From Microbispora rosea (GTDB taxonomy: Bacteria > Actinomycetota > Actinomycetes > Streptosporangiales > Streptosporangiaceae), in NCBI RefSeq assembly GCF_900156315.1, contig NZ_FTNI01000010.1, positions 62,001 through 126,000 of the forward strand: a stretch of 64,000 bases of DNA, read 5' to 3'. The notes under the pieces were generated by a model, which saw nothing but the letters and a program-made list of their open reading frames with translations, made no database searches and was not told where the DNA came from. Both the position numbers and the translations under genes were made by a program. Positions 7,424-15,067 of this stretch are shown piece by piece (the stretch's first letter is position 1; every line of letters begins with the position of its first letter).

Positions 7424-8413
7424 TCAGTCCGTCGCGGTCAGGGGTCCGTCGGCGTGCGGAACCCGCTCGGCGGGGATGACGCCCAGGCGGCCCGCCTGGT
7501 AGTCCTCCAGCGCCTGCATGATCTCGGCGCGGGTGTTCATCACGAACGGCCCGTAGTGCGCGACCGGCTCGCGGATCGGCTGCCCGCCGAGCAGCAGCAC
7601 CTCCAGATTGGGCTCGGCCTGGGGCTGGGCGGTGTCCGCCGCGAGCGTGAGCGACCCGCCGGGGCCGAAGACGGCGAGCTGACCCTTGCGGACCGGCCGA
7701 CGCTCAGCGCCCACGGAGCCCTGACCGGCCAGAACGTAGGCCAGGGCGTTGAACTCCGGGTTCCACGGCAGGTCGAGCCGGGCGCCGGGGCTGACGGTGG
7801 CGTGCACCATCGTGATCGGGGTGAACGTGACCCCCGGGCCCGCGTGACCGTCCAGCTCACCGGCGATCACCCGGAGCAGCGCGCCGCCGTCGGCCGAGGC
7901 GAGCAGCACCGCCTCCCGCCCACGGATGTCCTGGTAGCGGGGCAGGTGGAACTTGTGCGCGCGAGGAAGGTTCACCCACAGCTGGATGCCGTGGAAGAGC
8001 CCGCCCGAGACCACCAGGTGCTCCGGCGGCTTCTCGATGTGCAGCAGGCCGGCCCCGGCGGTCATCCACTGGGTGTCGCCGTTGGTGATGGTGCCGCCGC
8101 CTCCGTTGGAGTCCTGGTGCTCGAAGACGCCGTCGATGATGTAGGTGACGGTCTCGAAACCGCGGTGCGGGTGCCACGGCGTGCCCTTCGGCTCGCCGGG
8201 GGCGTACTCGACCTCGCCCATCTGGTCCATGTGGATGAACGGGTCCAGCGTCTGCTGCGGCACTCCGGCGAACGCGCGCCGTACGGGGAAGCCCTCACCC
8301 TCGAAGCCGCTGGGCGCGGTCGTCACCGAGCGAACTGGGCGTGGTGCCGCGACGGCGGGATCCGGTGCGGCGACGCGTGGGAGCGTCAGGGTGTCGGCGG
8401 TGACAGCGGGCAT
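7424..8413 (-). CDS. Pirin family protein
   Basis: A 329-residue bicupin of the pirin family. The N-terminal cupin carries the iron-binding set His81 and His83 (WHPHRGFETVTY), His125 and Glu127 (LLHIEKP). The C-terminal cupin is metal-free as usual. Pirins can act as quercetin 2,3-dioxygenases or as iron-dependent cofactors of transcription or metabolism; sequence does not decide. The ATG at 8413 is chosen because it follows AGGAGG by 8 nt; a start at 8461 would lie upstream of that ribosome binding site. Flanked by unrelated genes, so probably monocistronic. Confidence 0.88.
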   Translation of the reverse strand: MPAVTADTLTLPRVAAPDPAVAAPRPVRSVTTAPSGFEGEGFPVRRAFAGVPQQTLDPFIHMDQMGEVEYAPGEPKGTPWHPHRGFETVTYIIDGVFEHQDSNGGGGTITNGDTQWMTAGAGLLHIEKPPEHLVVSGGLFHGIQLWVNLPRAHKFHLPRYQDIRGREAVLLASADGGALLRVIAGELDGHAGPGVTFTPITMVHATVSPGARLDLPWNPEFNALAYVLAGQGSVGAERRPVRKGQLAVFGPGGSLTLAADTAQPQAEPNLEVLLLGGQPIREPVAHYGPFVMNTRAEIMQALEDYQAGRLGVIPAERVPHADGPLTATD

Positions 8414-8540
8414 GGCCGCCCCTCCTAATTGAATGTTCAACTTCCGTCGCCTTGGAACCATCCGCGGTCGCCGGGCATTCCCACCCGAGAATCGCCCTGT
8501 TCCCGCCGCATATCGTCACGGCCCGTGGGGAGGGACTGAT

Positions 8541-9206
8541 ATGGCTGAAACCATGATCTCCCTGAGCCGCACCCTCCAGGCCGCCGCACTGTCCCTCGCC
8601 GTCCTTCCGATCACCGCTGTCGCGATCGCCCCGCCGGCCGCGGCCGACGCCCGCGGCCGGACGGACGCGGGGGCATCGGCCCGTCGCATGCTGGCGCAGC
8701 TGAAGGTGGCCGCGCCGTTGTCGCTGCGCGGCTACAGCCATCGGCGGTTCCAGCCGCGATGGGCGCACCACAAGGGGGAGTGCGACGCACGGGAAGTGGT
8801 TCTCGCCCGCCAGGGCCGGGGCGTACGGAGGAACGGGGCGTGCCAGTCCGTGAAGGGCGTCTGGCGCAGCCCGTACGACGGCAAGGTGCTGAAGAGCGTG
8901 AAGCAGGTCGACGTCGACCATGTCGTCCCCCTGGCCTACGCCTGGCGTTCCGGGGCGAAGAGGTGGAGCCAGGCGAAGCGGCGCGCGTTCGCCAACGACC
9001 TGAGCCGCCCCGAGCTGGTCGTGGTGAGCCACTCCGTCAACATGGCCAAGGGAGGCCAGGGACCGCAGAGCTGGCGTCCGCCGCACCGCGCCTACTGGTG
9101 CCGCTACGCGACCTCGTGGATCACGGTGAAGCACCACTACCGGCTCTTCGTGACCCGTGCGGAGAAGGTCGCTCTGCTCAACATGCTCCGCACCTGCGGA
9201 AGGTGA
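8541..9206 (+). CDS. Secreted HNH-type nuclease (DUF1524/GmrSD-C-like)
   Basis: A 221-residue protein with a signal peptide (LQAAALSLAVLPITAVAIAP, cleavage near AAADA). The C-terminal half has the beta-beta-alpha-metal nuclease core. VDVDHVVPLAYAW has the catalytic Asp-His (126-127), FANDLSRPELVVVS follows, then SVNMAKGGQGP with the third-position Asn (167) and Lys, then WRPPHRAYWCRYA. This pattern is typical of extracellular actinobacterial HNH proteins that degrade DNA or RNA. ATG at 8541 follows GGGGAGGGA. No immunity gene is seen next to it. It converges with the GPP34 operon. Confidence 0.85.
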   Translation: MAETMISLSRTLQAAALSLAVLPITAVAIAPPAAADARGRTDAGASARRMLAQLKVAAPLSLRGYSHRRFQPRWAHHKGECDAREVVLARQGRGVRRNGACQSVKGVWRSPYDGKVLKSVKQVDVDHVVPLAYAWRSGAKRWSQAKRRAFANDLSRPELVVVSHSVNMAKGGQGPQSWRPPHRAYWCRYATSWITVKHHYRLFVTRAEKVALLNMLRTCGR

Positions 9207-9277
9207 ACGGAGGCGGTGCCGGAGCGGCGGCCGGAGCGGCCGGCGGCCAAGCGGGGGCAGGCGGGTCTGTCCCGGGG

Positions 9278-9907
9278 TCAGCCGCCGCTCGCGACGGCGC
9301 GGGCCTGCTGGATGACCTTGCGAAGGGCCGGCGCCGCCGGGCCGCCGCGTTCGGACAGCAGGGCGATGCGCTGCTCGTGCGCCCGTCGTCTGGCTCGCGG
9401 GAGGATCGTCCCGAGCTCTCCCGCCGCGGCCAGGCCGATAAGGGCGGCCTGGCGGTCCCCGACCCGGGAGACCGGGCCGGTGAGGGCGGTGGAGACCTGT
9501 GACACGAGTCTTTTCACCACACGCGTGTCGCGTACGCGGACGTAGCTCCTGTTGAAGACGAGGAACGGCTGGCGCAGTTCGACCCTGACCCAGCGTCCCG
9601 TCTCGAGTTCGTCGCGGACCGCCCGCACTGTCGCCCGGCCGTCCTTGCTGATCCAGTGCCGCCACGGCCGGGGCCCCGACTGGGCGATCTGGTGCAGCAG
9701 GCCGTCGAGGACCGGGTCGGCGAGCCGGTCCTCCGACACCACGCGCACCTTGCCGCCGTCGTCGGCGATCCGTCCGGTCAGCAGCAGGTCGGTGAGCGCG
9801 GCCGCGCGCAGCAGGTAGGGGAAGCGGTAGTTCGTCACGACCCGCTCCTTGCGGGCGTCGTAGGCCAGCAGGTAGAGCTGAGCCGTCAGGGAGCGGGGGA
9901 CGTCCAC
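9278..9907 (-). CDS. GPP34 (GOLPH3-like) family protein
   Basis: A 209-residue, all-helical, Arg-rich protein starting SLTAQLYLLAYD, the GPP34/Vps74 family hallmark. The eukaryotic members bind phosphatidylinositol-4-phosphate on Golgi membranes. Actinobacteria carry many homologues of unknown role, possibly lipid- or membrane-associated. It is the third gene of a minus-strand operon after an SPFH membrane protein and a ribbon-helix-helix protein (15 bp gap), so a role in membrane-domain organisation together with the SPFH protein is a reasonable inference. The ATG is at 9907. Confidence 0.8.
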   Translation of the reverse strand: MDVPRSLTAQLYLLAYDARKERVVTNYRFPYLLRAAALTDLLLTGRIADDGGKVRVVSEDRLADPVLDGLLHQIAQSGPRPWRHWISKDGRATVRAVRDELETGRWVRVELRQPFLVFNRSYVRVRDTRVVKRLVSQVSTALTGPVSRVGDRQAALIGLAAAGELGTILPRARRRAHEQRIALLSERGGPAAPALRKVIQQARAVASGG

Positions 9908-9922
9908 GGCACTGGCTTCCTC

Positions 9923-10165
9923 TCAGTCGTCGGGTGGATCGGCGGTGGGAGCCTCCGGAGGCGGGGCTCCCTTCTTGGCGGGCCGGCCGCGCCGGGGGAT
10001 GCGACCGGCGCCGCTCGGCAGCCGTCCCGCCTCCGACAGCGCCCGGCGCAGCAGGAACTCGATCTGGGCGTTGGTGCTGCGCAGCTCGTCGCCGGCCCAG
10101 CGGGCCAGCGCGTCGTGCACCGCCGGGTCCAGCCGCAACAAGATGCCTTTTCTCTCGGTCGCCAC
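9923..10165 (-). CDS. Ribbon-helix-helix (Arc/CopG-like) DNA-binding protein
   Basis: An 80-residue protein. Residues 1-45 match an RHH fold: strand KGILLRLDPAVHDALARWA followed by a helix and ELRSTNAQIEFLLRRAL. The tail is basic, then Pro-rich and acidic (PEAPTADPPDD). The start lies 3 bp after the SPFH stop, so it is translated from the same mRNA. RHH proteins bind short palindromes as dimers of dimers; the 16-bp perfect palindrome in front of this operon is a natural autoregulatory target. No toxin gene is adjacent, so I do not call it an antitoxin. Confidence 0.75.
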   Translation of the reverse strand: MATERKGILLRLDPAVHDALARWAGDELRSTNAQIEFLLRRALSEAGRLPSGAGRIPRRGRPAKKGAPPPEAPTADPPDD

Positions 10166-10168
10166 GGT

Positions 10169-11095
10169 CTAGTGGTACAGGGAGCCGGTGTTCACCACGG
10201 GCTGGACGTCGCGGTCGCCGCACAGGACGACGAGCAGGTTGCTGACCATGGTGGCCTTGCGCTCCTCGTCGAGCTCGATCACGTTGTGCTCGTCGAGGCG
10301 GGCCAGGGCGGCCTCGACCATGCCGACGGCGCCGTCCACGATCCGCTGGCGGGCCGCGACGACCGCTCCGGCCTGCTGGCGGCGCAGCATCGCCTGCGCG
10401 ATCTCGGGGGCGTACGCCAGGCGGGTGATGCGCGACTCGATGACCTCGACTCCGGCGGACGCCACCCGGGCCTGGATCTCGGCCGACAGGCGGCCGGTGA
10501 TCTCCTCGGCGTTCTGCCGCAGGGACAGCATGTCGTCGTGCCCGTCGTACGGGTAGCTGCCGGCGATGTGACGCACCGCGGTCTCGGTCTGGAAGGCGAC
10601 GAACTCCATGAAGTCGTCGACTTCGAAGACGGCCTTCGCCGTGTCCTCGACCTGCCACACCACCACGGCCGCCATCTCGATCGGGTTGCCGTCGGCGTCG
10701 TTGACCTTGGTGATGTCGGTCTCGTGGTTGCGGATCCGGGTCGACACCCGGCGCTTCTGCGTGAAGGGCGCCACGAACCGGAGGCCGGGCGTGCGGACCG
10801 TGCCCACGTAGCGGCCGAGCAGCTGGATCACGCGGGCCTCGCCGGGGGCGACCGCGGTGAGACCGGTGAAGACGACGACGGCCGCCAGGAGGAGCAGCAC
10901 CCCGGCGGCGATCAGGGCGGCTCCCGCGCCTCCGCTGCCGCCGGCCGCGAGGACGGCTCCGATCGGGACCAGCGCGAACGGGCTCAGCAGGCCGAGCAGG
11001 GCCAGGACCAGCAGCGGCCACCCCGAGGCCGCTCGCGCCGTCCGCTCGTGAGTCTGGGGGGCCGGCATGTCGACGGCGATCTGCAGGTCTGTCAT
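10169..11095 (-). CDS. SPFH/Band 7 (stomatin/prohibitin-like) membrane protein
   Basis: A 308-residue protein with two hydrophobic segments at the N-terminus (about 26-48 and 52-80) and then the SPFH domain ([30 protein letters not shown] onward, to about 260). Sequences such as [23 protein letters not shown] are typical of the family. These proteins oligomerise on the inner face of the membrane and organise lipid microdomains or protease complexes. ATG at 11095 follows GAGGAGAAG. It is the first gene of a three-gene operon with RHH and GPP34 genes, controlled from a promoter overlapped by a 16-bp palindrome. Confidence 0.87.
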   Translation of the reverse strand: MTDLQIAVDMPAPQTHERTARAASGWPLLVLALLGLLSPFALVPIGAVLAAGGSGGAGAALIAAGVLLLLAAVVVFTGLTAVAPGEARVIQLLGRYVGTVRTPGLRFVAPFTQKRRVSTRIRNHETDITKVNDADGNPIEMAAVVVWQVEDTAKAVFEVDDFMEFVAFQTETAVRHIAGSYPYDGHDDMLSLRQNAEEITGRLSAEIQARVASAGVEVIESRITRLAYAPEIAQAMLRRQQAGAVVAARQRIVDGAVGMVEAALARLDEHNVIELDEERKATMVSNLLVVLCGDRDVQPVVNTGSLYH

Positions 11096-11127
11096 GTCTT
11101 CTCCTCGGTGTCTAGCACGACACTAGC

Positions 11128-11143
11128 AAAGTGATATCACTTT
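11128..11143. promoter_or_regulatory. 16-bp perfect palindrome upstream of SPFH operon
   Basis: AAAGTGATATCACTTT equals its own reverse complement. It is centred about 40 nt upstream of the SPFH start codon. A -10-like TAGACA sits about 16-17 nt downstream on the minus strand, so a bound protein would block the -35 region. The RHH protein of the operon is the first candidate binder. Confidence 0.6.
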
Positions 11144-11178
11144 TCGCCAGACCTGGTCTCGCCCGAGGAGCCGAACTC

Positions 11179-11763
11179 TCAGTCGCCGGTTTCCAGGCCG
11201 CTGCGCAGGAGCGCGGTGAGCCGCCGGGCGTGGGCCACGTCGGTTCCGGTGAGTGCCGCGCCGCCGGCGAGGGCCAGCAGGTCGGTCACGGTGAGTCCGG
11301 GCCGTACGGCGCCGGCGTCCTGGGCCCGCCGCAGCAGGTCGGACGCGGTGGCGCGGATCGAGGTGTGCCACTGGTCGAACAACGCGCTACGACGGCCGGT
11401 GGAACCTTCCGTGGCCGCGAGGGCGAGCGGCCGCTTCGTCGCGACGTGCACGACGAACGCGTCCAGCCAGGAGAAGAGCGCGTCGGCCGGGGAGAGGTCC
11501 GCCGGCGGGTCGGCGCCCCGGTGGCACAACTCCGCCACCTCGTCCGCGTACACGGCGACGAGCAGGTCGGCGCGGGTGGGGAAGTGCCGATACAGGGTCG
11601 CGTTGCCGACGCCGGCTCGCCGCGCCACCTCGTCCAGCGCGACCTCCGGCCCCGACTCCGCGACGAGCTCGCGTGCGGCGGCGAGCAGCAGTGTGGCGTT
11701 ACGCGAGGCGTCCGCCCTGCGCGTACGGCGGGGCGGCGCGGGCTCGGGACCACTCGACGTCAT
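11179..11763 (-). CDS. TetR family transcriptional regulator
   Basis: A 194-residue TetR protein with the N-terminal HTH at about 25-65 (ALDEVARRAGVGNATLYRHFPTR, cut here by the wing turn) and a C-terminal ligand domain of the type common in actinobacterial TetR proteins. ATG at 11763 follows AAGGGAG by 5 nt; a GTG two codons upstream is possible. It is divergent from a SnoaL-like gene, with GGGGAGNTCCCC palindromes and a 14-bp direct repeat between them, and probably represses that gene and itself. Confidence 0.86.
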   Translation of the reverse strand: MTSSGPEPAPPRRTRRADASRNATLLLAAARELVAESGPEVALDEVARRAGVGNATLYRHFPTRADLLVAVYADEVAELCHRGADPPADLSPADALFSWLDAFVVHVATKRPLALAATEGSTGRRSALFDQWHTSIRATASDLLRRAQDAGAVRPGLTVTDLLALAGGAALTGTDVAHARRLTALLRSGLETGD

Positions 11764-11772
11764 CCGCACTCC

Positions 11773-11850
11773 CTTCTCTTGCTATCCGGCTTCTCTTGCT
11801 ATCTGGGGAGTTCCCCGTTTACGGTGACAAGCCTAACGGGGGAGCTCCCC
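11773..11850. promoter_or_regulatory. Divergent control region with repeats and twin palindromes
   Basis: CTTCTCTTGCTATC is directly repeated at 11773-11786 and 11790-11803. GGGGAGTTCCCC (11805-11816) and GGGGAGCTCCCC (11839-11850, a perfect palindrome) are two near-identical sites 34 bp apart centre to centre. The paired sites fit cooperative binding by the adjacent TetR protein; this role is inferred. Confidence 0.5.
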
Positions 11851-11874
11851 ATTTGGATGAAACGGCGGAGGACG

Positions 11875-12276
11875 ATGACGCTGACTGCCGACGACCGCGC
11901 GGCCATCACGGACCTGATCAACCTGCACGGCCATCTCACGGACAGCGGCGACTTCGACGGCCTGCACGAGGTGTTCTTGCCTGACGTGGTCTACGACGTC
12001 AGCGATCTCGGCGGCGGGGTGATCGTCGGGCTCGCGGCGTTGCGCGACGCCGCGCTCGCCCTGGGCGAAGGGAATCCGGTCGCTCACCACGTGACCAACA
12101 TCGTCGTCACCGAGGCGGCGGACGGCCGGGCGCGAGCGCTGTCGAAGGGCATCGGGGTCGACGCCGACGGGACCACGGGCAGCGTGACCTACGAGGACAC
12201 GATCGTGCGTGGCGACCACGGCTGGCGGATCAGCCGCCGCACGGTCCGCGCCCGCCGGATGCCCCTGACTTTCTGA
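11875..12276 (+). CDS. SnoaL-like/NTF2-fold protein
   Basis: A 133-residue protein of the NTF2-like superfamily. The start pattern ADDRAAITDLINLHGHLTDSGDFDGLHEVFLPDVVYD, here broken only for description into helix (1-18) and cone-strand parts, is typical of SnoaL_4-type proteins. The closing part GWRISRRTVRARR is the usual last strand. Such proteins are small dehydratases, isomerases or ligand-binding proteins; no catalytic residue can be assigned. ATG at 11875 follows GGCGGAGGAC. Probably controlled by the divergent TetR regulator. Ends 6 bp from the convergent oxidoreductase gene. Confidence 0.8.
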   Translation: MTLTADDRAAITDLINLHGHLTDSGDFDGLHEVFLPDVVYDVSDLGGGVIVGLAALRDAALALGEGNPVAHHVTNIVVTEAADGRARALSKGIGVDADGTTGSVTYEDTIVRGDHGWRISRRTVRARRMPLTF

Positions 12277-12282
12277 GGGTGA

Positions 12283-13257
12283 TCACACGGTGACGACGAC
12301 CTTGCCGGCGGGGTGGCCTTCCATGAGGTGCCGGATCGCGTCGGGCGCGGAGGCGAGGGGATAGGCGCGGTCGATCGCCGGGACGACGGCGCCCGACTCG
12401 ATGAGCCGGGTCAGCTCCTCCAGGTGCTCGGCGCGCTCGCGGGAGAACATCGGGCGCAGTCGCTGCCGTGTGAAAGCCGACAGCAGCGGCGCCCGGAATG
12501 TGCGTCCCATGCCACCGGTGAAGCGGTACGCGGTGTGCCCGCCGCCGACGATCACCAGCGTGCCGCGCGGGGTCAGGGTGCGCCGCAGCAGGGACAGCGG
12601 CCGGTTGCCCGCGGTGTCGACGACGACGTCGTAGCGTGCGCCGTCGCGGTCGATCTCCTCATGGGCGTAGTCGATGACGTCGTCGGCCCCGAGCGACCGC
12701 ACGAACTCCGCCTTCGCCGCCGCGCACACGCCGGTGACGCTCGCGCCGAGCGCCTTGGCGATCTGCACGGCGAACGACCCCACGCCTCCCGACGCGCCGA
12801 TCACCAGCACCCACTGCCCCGGGCGCACGCCCGCGACGTCGCGTACGGCCTGCAGCGCCGTCATGCCGGAGACCGGCACCGCGGCGGCCTGTTCGAACGT
12901 GAGGTTGGCCGGCTTCGGCGCGAGGCGGGCCTGCGGCGCCCTCGCGTACTCAGCGAGCGAGCCGTTGGGGCAGGTGCCGTACACCTCCTGGCCGGGCCGG
13001 AAGCGGGTGACATCGGCGCCGACGGCCGTCACCACCCCGGCGACGTCGCGGCCCCGGACGGGAACCTTGGGGCGGCGCAGCCCGAATCCGGCGCGCGCGA
13101 GGTACGGCGTGCCGGTCATCAGGACCCACACGCCGGGGTCCACGGCGGCCGCGCGGACCTCGACGAGCACCTCGTCGCCGCCGATCGAGGGACGGTCGAT
13201 TTCGCGTAATTCGAGCACGTCGGCCGGGCCGTACGTGTCCTGGACGATGGCCTTCAC
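12283..13257 (-). CDS. NADPH:quinone oxidoreductase-like (zinc-free MDR) enzyme
   Basis: A 324-residue medium-chain dehydrogenase/reductase. The GroES-like domain comes first (KAIVQDTYGPADVLELREI) with no zinc ligands. The Rossmann domain follows with VIGASGGVGSFAVQIAKALGA, the NADPH site of quinone oxidoreductases. The predicted reaction is NADPH-dependent reduction of quinones or enones. The GTG at 13257 overlaps the TGA of the upstream XRE gene (GTGA), giving translational coupling; a longer upstream frame is spurious. Third gene of an XRE-controlled operon. Confidence 0.88.
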   Translation of the reverse strand: MKAIVQDTYGPADVLELREIDRPSIGGDEVLVEVRAAAVDPGVWVLMTGTPYLARAGFGLRRPKVPVRGRDVAGVVTAVGADVTRFRPGQEVYGTCPNGSLAEYARAPQARLAPKPANLTFEQAAAVPVSGMTALQAVRDVAGVRPGQWVLVIGASGGVGSFAVQIAKALGASVTGVCAAAKAEFVRSLGADDVIDYAHEEIDRDGARYDVVVDTAGNRPLSLLRRTLTPRGTLVIVGGGHTAYRFTGGMGRTFRAPLLSAFTRQRLRPMFSRERAEHLEELTRLIESGAVVPAIDRAYPLASAPDAIRHLMEGHPAGKVVVTV

Positions 13258-13484
13258 TTCGTCTCCTCGGTGAGGTCGGGATACTGGAACACGTCGTCGA
13301 GCGGGGCGCCGAACACCCGGGCGATCCGGAAGGCCATCTCCAGGGACGGCGAGTATCGGCCCTGCTCGATGGCGATGACGGTCTGTCTGGTCACGCCGAT
13401 GCGCTCGGCGAGTTCGGCCTGGGTCATCTCGTCGTGGGCGAACCGCAGCGCGCGGATGCGGTTCGTCACGCGGGTCGGCTTCAC
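13254..13484 (-). CDS. Small XRE-family HTH regulator
   Basis: A 76-residue Cro/CI-like protein that is nearly all HTH: NRIRALRFAHDEMTQAELAERIGVTRQTVIAIEQGRYSPSL spans its helices (about 7-47), followed by the typical tail FGAPLDDVFQY. Short stand-alone proteins of this kind often pair with a membrane protein. The GTG at 13484 overlaps the TGA of the upstream membrane-protein gene, and its own stop overlaps the next start. It probably autoregulates through the repeated TGTACA-containing elements upstream of the operon. Confidence 0.85.
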   Translation of the reverse strand: MKPTRVTNRIRALRFAHDEMTQAELAERIGVTRQTVIAIEQGRYSPSLEMAFRIARVFGAPLDDVFQYPDLTEETK

Positions 13485-13909
13485 CACTCCGGAACGCTCC
13501 TGCGGTAGAGGATGATCTTGGCGACATCGCTGAGGACCGCCGACAGGACGAAGAAGAGGTAGATCACGTTGGCGATCCAGAACCTGTCCCACTCCGCCAC
13601 GGCCATGAGCATCGCCGCGAGCGCCCCGATGGCCACGAACGCCTGACCGGTGTAGTCGCCGAGCCGCCCGATCTCCTTGTCGCGGACGTCGATGACGCGC
13701 GAGGCCCGCGGATTGACGATCGCCATCCCGATCTCGGCCAGGATCGCCGCGCCGATCGCCCCGCCGATCGTCCACAGCAGGGCGGCGGCGTACGGCACGT
13801 CTGGTAGCGGGCCTCCGTCCGCCCGTCTGAGGATGGTGACGACGTACGCGGCGTAGGCGACCACGGCGACGACCAGCCGGATCCAGGCGCGCTTCTCCTC
13901 GTGCGTCAT
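13481..13909 (-). CDS. Integral membrane protein, XRE-operon type
   Basis: A 142-residue protein with about four hydrophobic segments (near 10-25, 36-58, 85-105 and 112-130) separated by short charged loops such as NPRASRVIDVRDKEIGRLGD. The ATG at 13909 is used because it follows AAAGGGGAG; an upstream in-frame start overlaps the operator repeat. The arrangement of a small membrane protein followed by a short XRE regulator recurs in Gram-positive bacteria, where the membrane protein may sense and titrate the regulator. No transport or enzyme motif is recognised. Confidence 0.72.
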   Translation of the reverse strand: MTHEEKRAWIRLVVAVVAYAAYVVTILRRADGGPLPDVPYAAALLWTIGGAIGAAILAEIGMAIVNPRASRVIDVRDKEIGRLGDYTGQAFVAIGALAAMLMAVAEWDRFWIANVIYLFFVLSAVLSDVAKIILYRRSVPEW

Positions 13910-13927
13910 GATCGGCTCCCCTTTCTG

Positions 13928-13993
13928 GATGTACAGAATCTTTGACACCCTCAAGGTAAACCGTCTTTGACGTGATGTACAGAACTTTTTACA
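13928..13993. promoter_or_regulatory. Twin operator repeats upstream of membrane protein/XRE operon
   Basis: Two copies of a 20-bp element, GATGTACAGAATCTTTGACA (13928-13947) and GATGTACAGAACTTTTTACA (13974-13993), differ at few positions. The second also forms an inverted repeat GATGTA-N10-TACATC ending at 13995. AT-rich in a GC-rich context, and positioned over the promoter of the operon. Confidence 0.6.
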
Positions 13994-14054
13994 TCGAGCA
14001 CGTTGGTCGAGCCCGGCGCGGTCGAGCGGGGAGACGGACGTACACGGGCGCGGG

Positions 14055-14906
14055 TCAGGCCTCGGCGGCCACCTGCTCGGCGCCGATGACCTTGAGGAAC
14101 TGCAGGGACTCGTACGCCGGGGACCCGGGCTCGGCGGTGAAGATGACCACCTGCTGCTCCTGGTCGGGCACGGTCAGCACGTCGAAGTCCAGCTCGATCT
14201 GCCCGGCGCGCGGGTGCCGCACGGTCTGGTGCAGGTGCCGCTCGATGTGGAACCGCTGGGAGTTCCACAGGCGGGCGAAGTCCGCGCTCCCGGCCAGCAG
14301 CTCCTCGATCAGGCTCTTCAGCTCACGGCTGTCGGGATAGCGGGTGACGGCGACGCGCAGGTAGCTGACCGCCGTGACGACGAACCGCTCCGAGCTGCCC
14401 ATGCCGTAGTGCCGCCGCTCGGGGTCGGGGTGCAGGAAGTAGCGCCGGATGACGTTGCGCTCCTGGCCCGCGAGCGCGGAGAAGTCCTCGAACAGGGCTG
14501 CCGCCAGCGGATTCCAGGCCAGCACGCGGCAGGTGTCGTCCACGACGATCGCGGCGGCGTCGGTCAGCCGGTCGACCAGTCGCAGCGTGCTCGGCCGCAC
14601 TTCGCGTACGGGTTCGGGGGACCGGCTCTCCTCCCGCTCCCCGGCCAGGTGGAACAGGTGGGCCCGTTCCTGGTCCGACAGGCGGAGGGCGCGGGCGATC
14701 CCGTCGAGCACACGCCGTGACGGGTGCCGCCCCCGCGCCTGCTCAAGCCGCGTGTAGTGGTCCACCGAGATGTACGCGAGCTGGGCGACCTCCTCACGCC
14801 GCAGGCCGGGCGTGCGGCGGCGGCGTCCCTCGGGCAGGCCGACGTCGGCGGGGCCGACCTGCTCGCGCTTGCCGCGCAGGAACTTCGCCAGGCCGTGCTT
14901 GTCCAT
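14055..14906 (-). CDS. XRE regulator with MmyB-like ligand domain
   Basis: A 283-residue regulator. The N-terminal HTH (about 5-75) contains RTPGLRREEVAQLAYISVDHYTRLEQ, the well-known actinobacterial MmyB-type signature. The C-terminal part (about 105-280) is the MmyB ligand-binding domain, PAS-like, with VVDDTCRVLAWNPLAAALFEDF. Members are thought to bind fatty-acid-like ligands. ATG at 14906. It is divergent from an NAD-dependent epimerase gene 161 bp away; regulators of this group nearly always control the adjacent SDR or reductase gene. Confidence 0.9.
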   Translation of the reverse strand: MDKHGLAKFLRGKREQVGPADVGLPEGRRRRTPGLRREEVAQLAYISVDHYTRLEQARGRHPSRRVLDGIARALRLSDQERAHLFHLAGEREESRSPEPVREVRPSTLRLVDRLTDAAAIVVDDTCRVLAWNPLAAALFEDFSALAGQERNVIRRYFLHPDPERRHYGMGSSERFVVTAVSYLRVAVTRYPDSRELKSLIEELLAGSADFARLWNSQRFHIERHLHQTVRHPRAGQIELDFDVLTVPDQEQQVVIFTAEPGSPAYESLQFLKVIGAEQVAAEA

Positions 14907-15067
14907 ACCTGCGACCGTACGACGGAAATCGACCGTACGGACCGCGCAGCCACGGACTCCTGGTCCCTGGTTGTGCGGGACGGCCCGGGGCGACGGTGGG
15001 GGTGGCACCGACCGGCGGCGGACACGGACGCGCCGCCGGTCACCGACCTCACGAAAGGCATGTGATC

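Noticed and set aside
8541-9206. Secreted HNH nuclease considered as a bacteriocin or contact-dependent toxin
   Set aside because: It has a standard signal peptide and no immunity gene or delivery domain; a scavenging extracellular nuclease is more likely.
9923-10165. Ribbon-helix-helix protein considered as an antitoxin
   Set aside because: Neither neighbour (SPFH, GPP34) resembles a toxin; a regulator of its own operon is simpler.
8295-11021. A 900-codon open frame on the minus strand across pirin, nuclease, GPP34, RHH and SPFH genes
   Set aside because: It is in the wrong frame over five recognised genes on both strands, its product is low-complexity Arg/Gly/Pro, and it has no domain. 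Long spurious frames are expected at this GC content.
6677-11120. The 13-mer GTGTCTAGCACGA found in two promoter regions (6677 and 11108)
   Set aside because: Chance repeats of 13 bases are expected many times in 64 kb, and the flanks do not match.
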